From the NCBI GenBank assembly GCA_964521065.1, contig CAZFPQ010000296.1, forward strand, positions 1-8,109: a DNA stretch of 8,109 bases, given 5' to 3'. The notes beneath the pieces were generated by a model that did no database searches, was not told where the DNA came from, and saw only the letters and a program-made list of their open reading frames with translations. This stretch comes from CAYVAP01 sp964521065. Its GTDB lineage: Bacteria; Bacteroidota; Bacteroidia; J057. A program made the position numbers and the translations under genes. Shown here piece after piece: positions 4,921 to 8,109 of this stretch (position 1 is the stretch's first letter; each line of letters opens with the position of its first letter).

Positions 4921-7900
4921 ATGGCGGTACGAGTATTTGGCTGGTCAGTTTTTACCCTCCTGGTCGTTTTGTTGTCTGGAGGCATCTGGCAATGGCAAAA
5001 TCTGATGGAGCGGCTCACCCCTAGCCCACCCACCCAGCTAGCCACTACCCAAGTAGAGGATAGCCTTGGGGTATTGGGGGATTTTTCATTCATGCTCCCT
5101 GAAGAAGAAGGTTTTTCTCCTTTAGCATTTAAAAACCCTGGTACGACTTGGAGACCTGGAATTCGATGGTGGTGGCCTAGCACCGACCATACTTCTTTGA
5201 GTTTAATTTCCTCGCTTCAACATATCGAGAGCCAAGGATTTGGGCACATTACCGTCCAACTCACCCAGGCTGGAATCGCTCCTGATCAACGAGCTTCCAA
5301 TCGAGTAATCTCGACTGGATTCAATTCTAGAAGCTTGGAAAGAAGTTGGCAATTGATCTGCTTAGAAGCCCAAAAACGAGGCATAGAAGTGGCATGGATG
5401 GCTCCCATACTCTGTTCTGAGCCCAAAGAAGCCATTCAAAGCCTCCTATTTGGCGAGATCCATGTACGTGGTGGCAAGAGGGTTGAGATCCCCATTCCCT
5501 CTCCCGAGGTACCACCGGGCACTTTATTAGCTGCTTACTTAGAAAAAAAAGATTTTCCAGAAGAGGCAGGCCTGAGCTGGCAACCGATGCCTGCAAAACT
5601 GCTCTCTCTTATTGCGTTTAGGGTGGATGAACATCAACGCAGTCCTCTCACTTGGGACCTCACAGACTACCTTAAACTGTCTCCAGATTCCTTTCTTTAC
5701 ATTGACAGCTATGTGGATGAGGCAGGGGCATTAAGCTGGGATGCTCCTCCTGGCTACTGGGATTTGGTGGCCATTTATCAAGCTCCCCAGCTGCAGCATC
5801 CGCTCTTTTTTCCTAAGGCTGAGCAATTCTACCTAGCCAACCCCTTGGCCATCGATACATCCAGGAATTATTCCCCTGTTCCACTTCCTCCTCTACCCAC
5901 TACAAGATATGACCAAGCCCCCTTCCCTGCTTGGACAAAATTGAGCTTACCGTCTCAAACTTGGCTAACGGAACAGGTCTACACTACGGGAATTCTAGAT
6001 AAGTTTGAGGCGACCTACCAATATGACTTACTGCCCTTGCTCCCTAGCCTTTCCATACCAGGTCAAGACAACTTCCTATTTGATATCTTACAGCCATCCC
6101 GCCAACCATCCTACGTGGTTACAGATCAGGATGAACGTATCAGATATGATTACAAGGTCTTGCGCAATCGACTCCGATGGGATGAGACTGAGGCTATTAG
6201 AAGATCCACCGTACACCAAATGGGATTAGGTTTGCAAGGACGTCCCTTTGGCTCTACTCAGGACCTTATTCTCGCTAGCAAGTTTTACGATGTTCCTACG
6301 GTAAATAGTTGGATGAGTCTGCTCGGAAGCATGGCTATTCGTCAGATCTCCTCAGGAGCATGGTTACATGGAAAAAAAAGAGTGGCAGCAGATGCCATAG
6401 CGCTCCCCACCCAAACTGGGGGCCTGATGATCTCACAAGCCAAAGAAATTGCAGATCAACTTTTCTTAGATGGCATCAACTTTATCGAGTGGCAAGGGCT
6501 TCCGCTACAGGAAGATTCTACTTCATCCCCTTCCCCAGCCTCTTGGCACCCCTTTCATTCACCACATTTCAATGGTCCACAGGTAACTTCGGATTGGAGT
6601 CCAAGGTCCTATTTGGGAAGACATGCTGCAGGCTTCAATCGCTACCTTTCTCGTTGTCAATATTCCCTTAGTCGGGGTGCGCCTTCAGTGGATATATTGG
6701 TCTATTATCCCTTTTTGGGATATCCATTGGATCAAGCCGAGGCCAAGGCAAGCATGGTGGATCCTCAATTGAAGCAGTGGGTACAGCGAATGGGGGGCCA
6801 AGGTCAAGACCCACGTCTAAGATGGCTAAAAGAGGTACAACCACTGCTAGAGACTCTTCAAAACCTTGGTTATAATTGGGCCTGGGTAAACGATGATTGG
6901 ATCAATTCCGCCAAGGTCGAATCAGGAATGATGGTCCACGAGGATTCCAAGCACTCACAGGTTCTGCTTTTGAATCCACCCCATATGCCTTTTGGCACCA
7001 TGGAGCAATTGATCAAACTGACTCGTTCAGGAGGGCAGGTGTTGGTATATGGCCAAATTCCGCGGCGGGTCCCAGGCTATTTTCAGCATGCTCAAAGGGA
7101 TTCCCTATTGGTGAGCCTGAGCAGAGAAATCATTCCTGCTAGCCGAGCCGAAGAACTGGAAGATTTTCGTAATCTACTCATAGGAAACCTTCCAACGCAG
7201 CCCCTGGGATATGCTGGCTATTATTCTTTTTTGAGGCATATGCGGCGAAGTTTGCCAGACGGTTCTCAGTTGATCTTCCTCAAAAACGTCGAGGAGAAAA
7301 GTCGCTTATTTGAGTTGCTAGTTGATGACGAGTTTAAAGCGTTCTATTGGCTAAATCCGCATAATGGGTCTATTAGTCAAGACACCCTAAATGCCAGAAA
7401 TCGCCTAAAGGGATACTTAGGCCCCTTGGATAGCCGTATCCTATGGGCAACCAAGGAGTTCATACCCGATGATAGCTTACTTTCTCCCCAAAACGCATTA
7501 GATCATGGGTTGATGACCCAAGAGCGTTTAAATGAAAAAGCCTTAGAAAAGTGGCATTGGGTCACAAGACTAGAGAAGGGTACATTTTTTAGTCTTAAAG
7601 ACACAGCCTTATTTGATTGGAGTCAACACCCAGAACTCAAATTCCATGTGGGAGAGATGTTGTATACGGCAAGCTTCGAACTGACTGATACCTTATGGGA
7701 AAGGAGTTATATTTTAGACTTGGGACAAGTAGCCGGGGTATTGGATATTTCTGTAAATACCCAGCCTCTGGGTCGTTTGTTGTATCCCCCCTATCGAATA
7801 GACATTGGTGATAAATTGATGCCTGGGGTAAACACTTTGGAAATATGGGTCACTCCCCCTTGGCGCAATGCATGGGTAGGAAAAGCCCAACAAAGGATAT

Positions 7901-7986
7901 CTAATTTTAGTCCTTGGAAAGATAAACCCCTCACCCCAGCAGGCTTGCTAGGCCCAGTTCGCATCCTAGAGCTAGCTAATCCTTAA
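4921..7986 (+). CDS. GH106-like glycoside hydrolase family protein, membrane anchored
   Basis: The 1021-residue protein has the layout of GH106 alpha-L-rhamnosidases, which release rhamnose from plant and microbial polysaccharides. A hydrophobic segment (about 5-23) without a lipobox suggests a signal anchor or signal peptide, so the body should be outside the cytoplasm. The family opening is RWWWP (82-86). A beta-rich insert (about 175-310) contains SWDAPPGYWDL, like the W..P.G.W motif of the family. QYDLLPLLPSL (about 364-374) corresponds to the GYDLRPYLPAL element. The C-terminal part (about 905-1021) resembles the galactose-binding-like domain of these enzymes: YTASFELTD, YILDLGQVAG, PGVNTLEIWVTPPWRN and GLLGPVRIL. 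In my recalled alignment two conserved glutamates are replaced, by N462 (DVPTVNS) and D491 (VAADA), so activity is doubtful. E351 may be the remaining acid. No type IX C-terminal sorting domain is seen. ATG 4921 is the first start after in-frame stops at 4828 and 4840; no Shine-Dalgarno is evident. Family placement is likely; substrate and activity are not established. Confidence 0.82.
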   Translation: MAVRVFGWSVFTLLVVLLSGGIWQWQNLMERLTPSPPTQLATTQVEDSLGVLGDFSFMLPEEEGFSPLAFKNPGTTWRPGIRWWWPSTDHTSLSLISSLQHIESQGFGHITVQLTQAGIAPDQRASNRVISTGFNSRSLERSWQLICLEAQKRGIEVAWMAPILCSEPKEAIQSLLFGEIHVRGGKRVEIPIPSPEVPPGTLLAAYLEKKDFPEEAGLSWQPMPAKLLSLIAFRVDEHQRSPLTWDLTDYLKLSPDSFLYIDSYVDEAGALSWDAPPGYWDLVAIYQAPQLQHPLFFPKAEQFYLANPLAIDTSRNYSPVPLPPLPTTRYDQAPFPAWTKLSLPSQTWLTEQVYTTGILDKFEATYQYDLLPLLPSLSIPGQDNFLFDILQPSRQPSYVVTDQDERIRYDYKVLRNRLRWDETEAIRRSTVHQMGLGLQGRPFGSTQDLILASKFYDVPTVNSWMSLLGSMAIRQISSGAWLHGKKRVAADAIALPTQTGGLMISQAKEIADQLFLDGINFIEWQGLPLQEDSTSSPSPASWHPFHSPHFNGPQVTSDWSPRSYLGRHAAGFNRYLSRCQYSLSRGAPSVDILVYYPFLGYPLDQAEAKASMVDPQLKQWVQRMGGQGQDPRLRWLKEVQPLLETLQNLGYNWAWVNDDWINSAKVESGMMVHEDSKHSQVLLLNPPHMPFGTMEQLIKLTRSGGQVLVYGQIPRRVPGYFQHAQRDSLLVSLSREIIPASRAEELEDFRNLLIGNLPTQPLGYAGYYSFLRHMRRSLPDGSQLIFLKNVEEKSRLFELLVDDEFKAFYWLNPHNGSISQDTLNARNRLKGYLGPLDSRILWATKEFIPDDSLLSPQNALDHGLMTQERLNEKALEKWHWVTRLEKGTFFSLKDTALFDWSQHPELKFHVGEMLYTASFELTDTLWERSYILDLGQVAGVLDISVNTQPLGRLLYPPYRIDIGDKLMPGVNTLEIWVTPPWRNAWVGKAQQRISNFSPWKDKPLTPAGLLGPVRILELANP

Positions 7987-8003
7987 GGTTTTCCTGCCAA
8001 AGG

Positions 8004-8035
8004 CTTGCGAAATCGCAGGTAAGCTCCTACTTTTA
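8004..8035 (+). promoter_or_regulatory. Promoter for tRNA-Leu
   Basis: CTTG (8004-8007) is followed after 20 bases by TACTTTTA (8028-8035), with one mismatch in each box to TTTG and TAnnTTTG. Transcription would start near 8042, giving a 5' leader of about 14 bases, which is reasonable for a tRNA precursor. A small palindrome TGCGAAATCGCA (8006-8017) overlaps the -33 box and spacer. The tRNA may therefore be transcribed separately from the gene ending at 7986. Confidence 0.45.
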
Positions 8036-8055
8036 CGCTCCTTCTGATCCACAAT

Positions 8056-8109
8056 GCCCGAGTGGTGGAATTGGTAGACACGAAGGACTTAAAATCCTTT
8101 GGGCAGAAA
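8056..8109 (+). tRNA. tRNA-Leu (anticodon UAA), 5' part, cut by window end
   Basis: The sequence begins with acceptor strand GCCCGAG (8056-8062), followed by a D arm with the GGTAGACAC motif typical of leucine tRNAs. The anticodon stem AAGGA (8083-8087) pairs with TCCTT (8095-8099) around the 7-base loop CTTAAAA. This puts the anticodon TAA at 8090-8092, reading UUA and, by wobble, UUG. The bases that follow (TGGGCAGAAA) start the long variable arm of a class II tRNA. The T arm and 3' acceptor strand lie beyond the window. Confidence 0.95.

Noticed and set aside
4764..5024. 86-codon plus-strand reading frame overlapping the start of the GH106-like gene
   Set aside because: It overlaps the better-supported hydrolase frame by about 100 bases, has no ribosome site and matches no known domain.
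8056..8109. tRNA-Leu as an integration (attachment) site
   Set aside because: tRNA genes often serve as phage or island targets, but the 3' end lies outside the window and no integrase or direct repeat is visible.

Overview
The window looks like a chromosomal segment of a free-living Bacteroidota bacterium, probably a cytophagia- or saprospiria-type lineage. The evidence is indirect. Candidate promoters fit the Bacteroidota -33/-7 pattern (TTTG, 18-21 bases, TAnnTTTG) better than the sigma70 pattern. Most genes lack a clear Shine-Dalgarno sequence. The protein types (ATP-dependent PEP carboxykinase, stand-alone Rcp/CheY-like receiver, large GH106-like hydrolase) are common in that phylum. No genus can be named from sequence alone.

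Layout, left to right. The minus strand carries pckA (155-1744), a complete ATP-type phosphoenolpyruvate carboxykinase, with a hairpin just beyond its stop. A 210-base leader holding three inverted repeats separates it from a single-domain response regulator, also on the minus strand (1955-2491). Next is a 399-base divergent intergenic region. It holds a 16-bp palindrome, a possible regulator promoter, and two terminator-like hairpins that face each other; together they suggest a small undescribed transcript. The plus strand then carries a polytopic ArnT/PMT-like GT-C glycosyltransferase (2891-4402). A 518-base gap follows with no convincing gene but several palindromes. After it comes a 1021-residue membrane-anchored protein with the architecture of GH106 alpha-L-rhamnosidases (4921-7986). 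Finally, the 5' part of a tRNA-Leu(UAA) gene runs off the right edge (8056-8109), with a plausible promoter of its own.

How the genes may work together. pckA is central metabolism (gluconeogenesis from oxaloacetate) and the response regulator is a phosphorelay component; nothing shows they act together. The glycosyltransferase and the GH106-like protein are codirectional neighbours that both act on glycans at the cell envelope, so a shared role is possible, but the 518-base gap argues against a tight operon. The most notable points are the apparent replacement of conserved GH106 glutamates in the large hydrolase-like protein and the opposed terminators in the divergent region. No insertion sequence, CRISPR array, SusC/SusD pair or prophage gene was seen.
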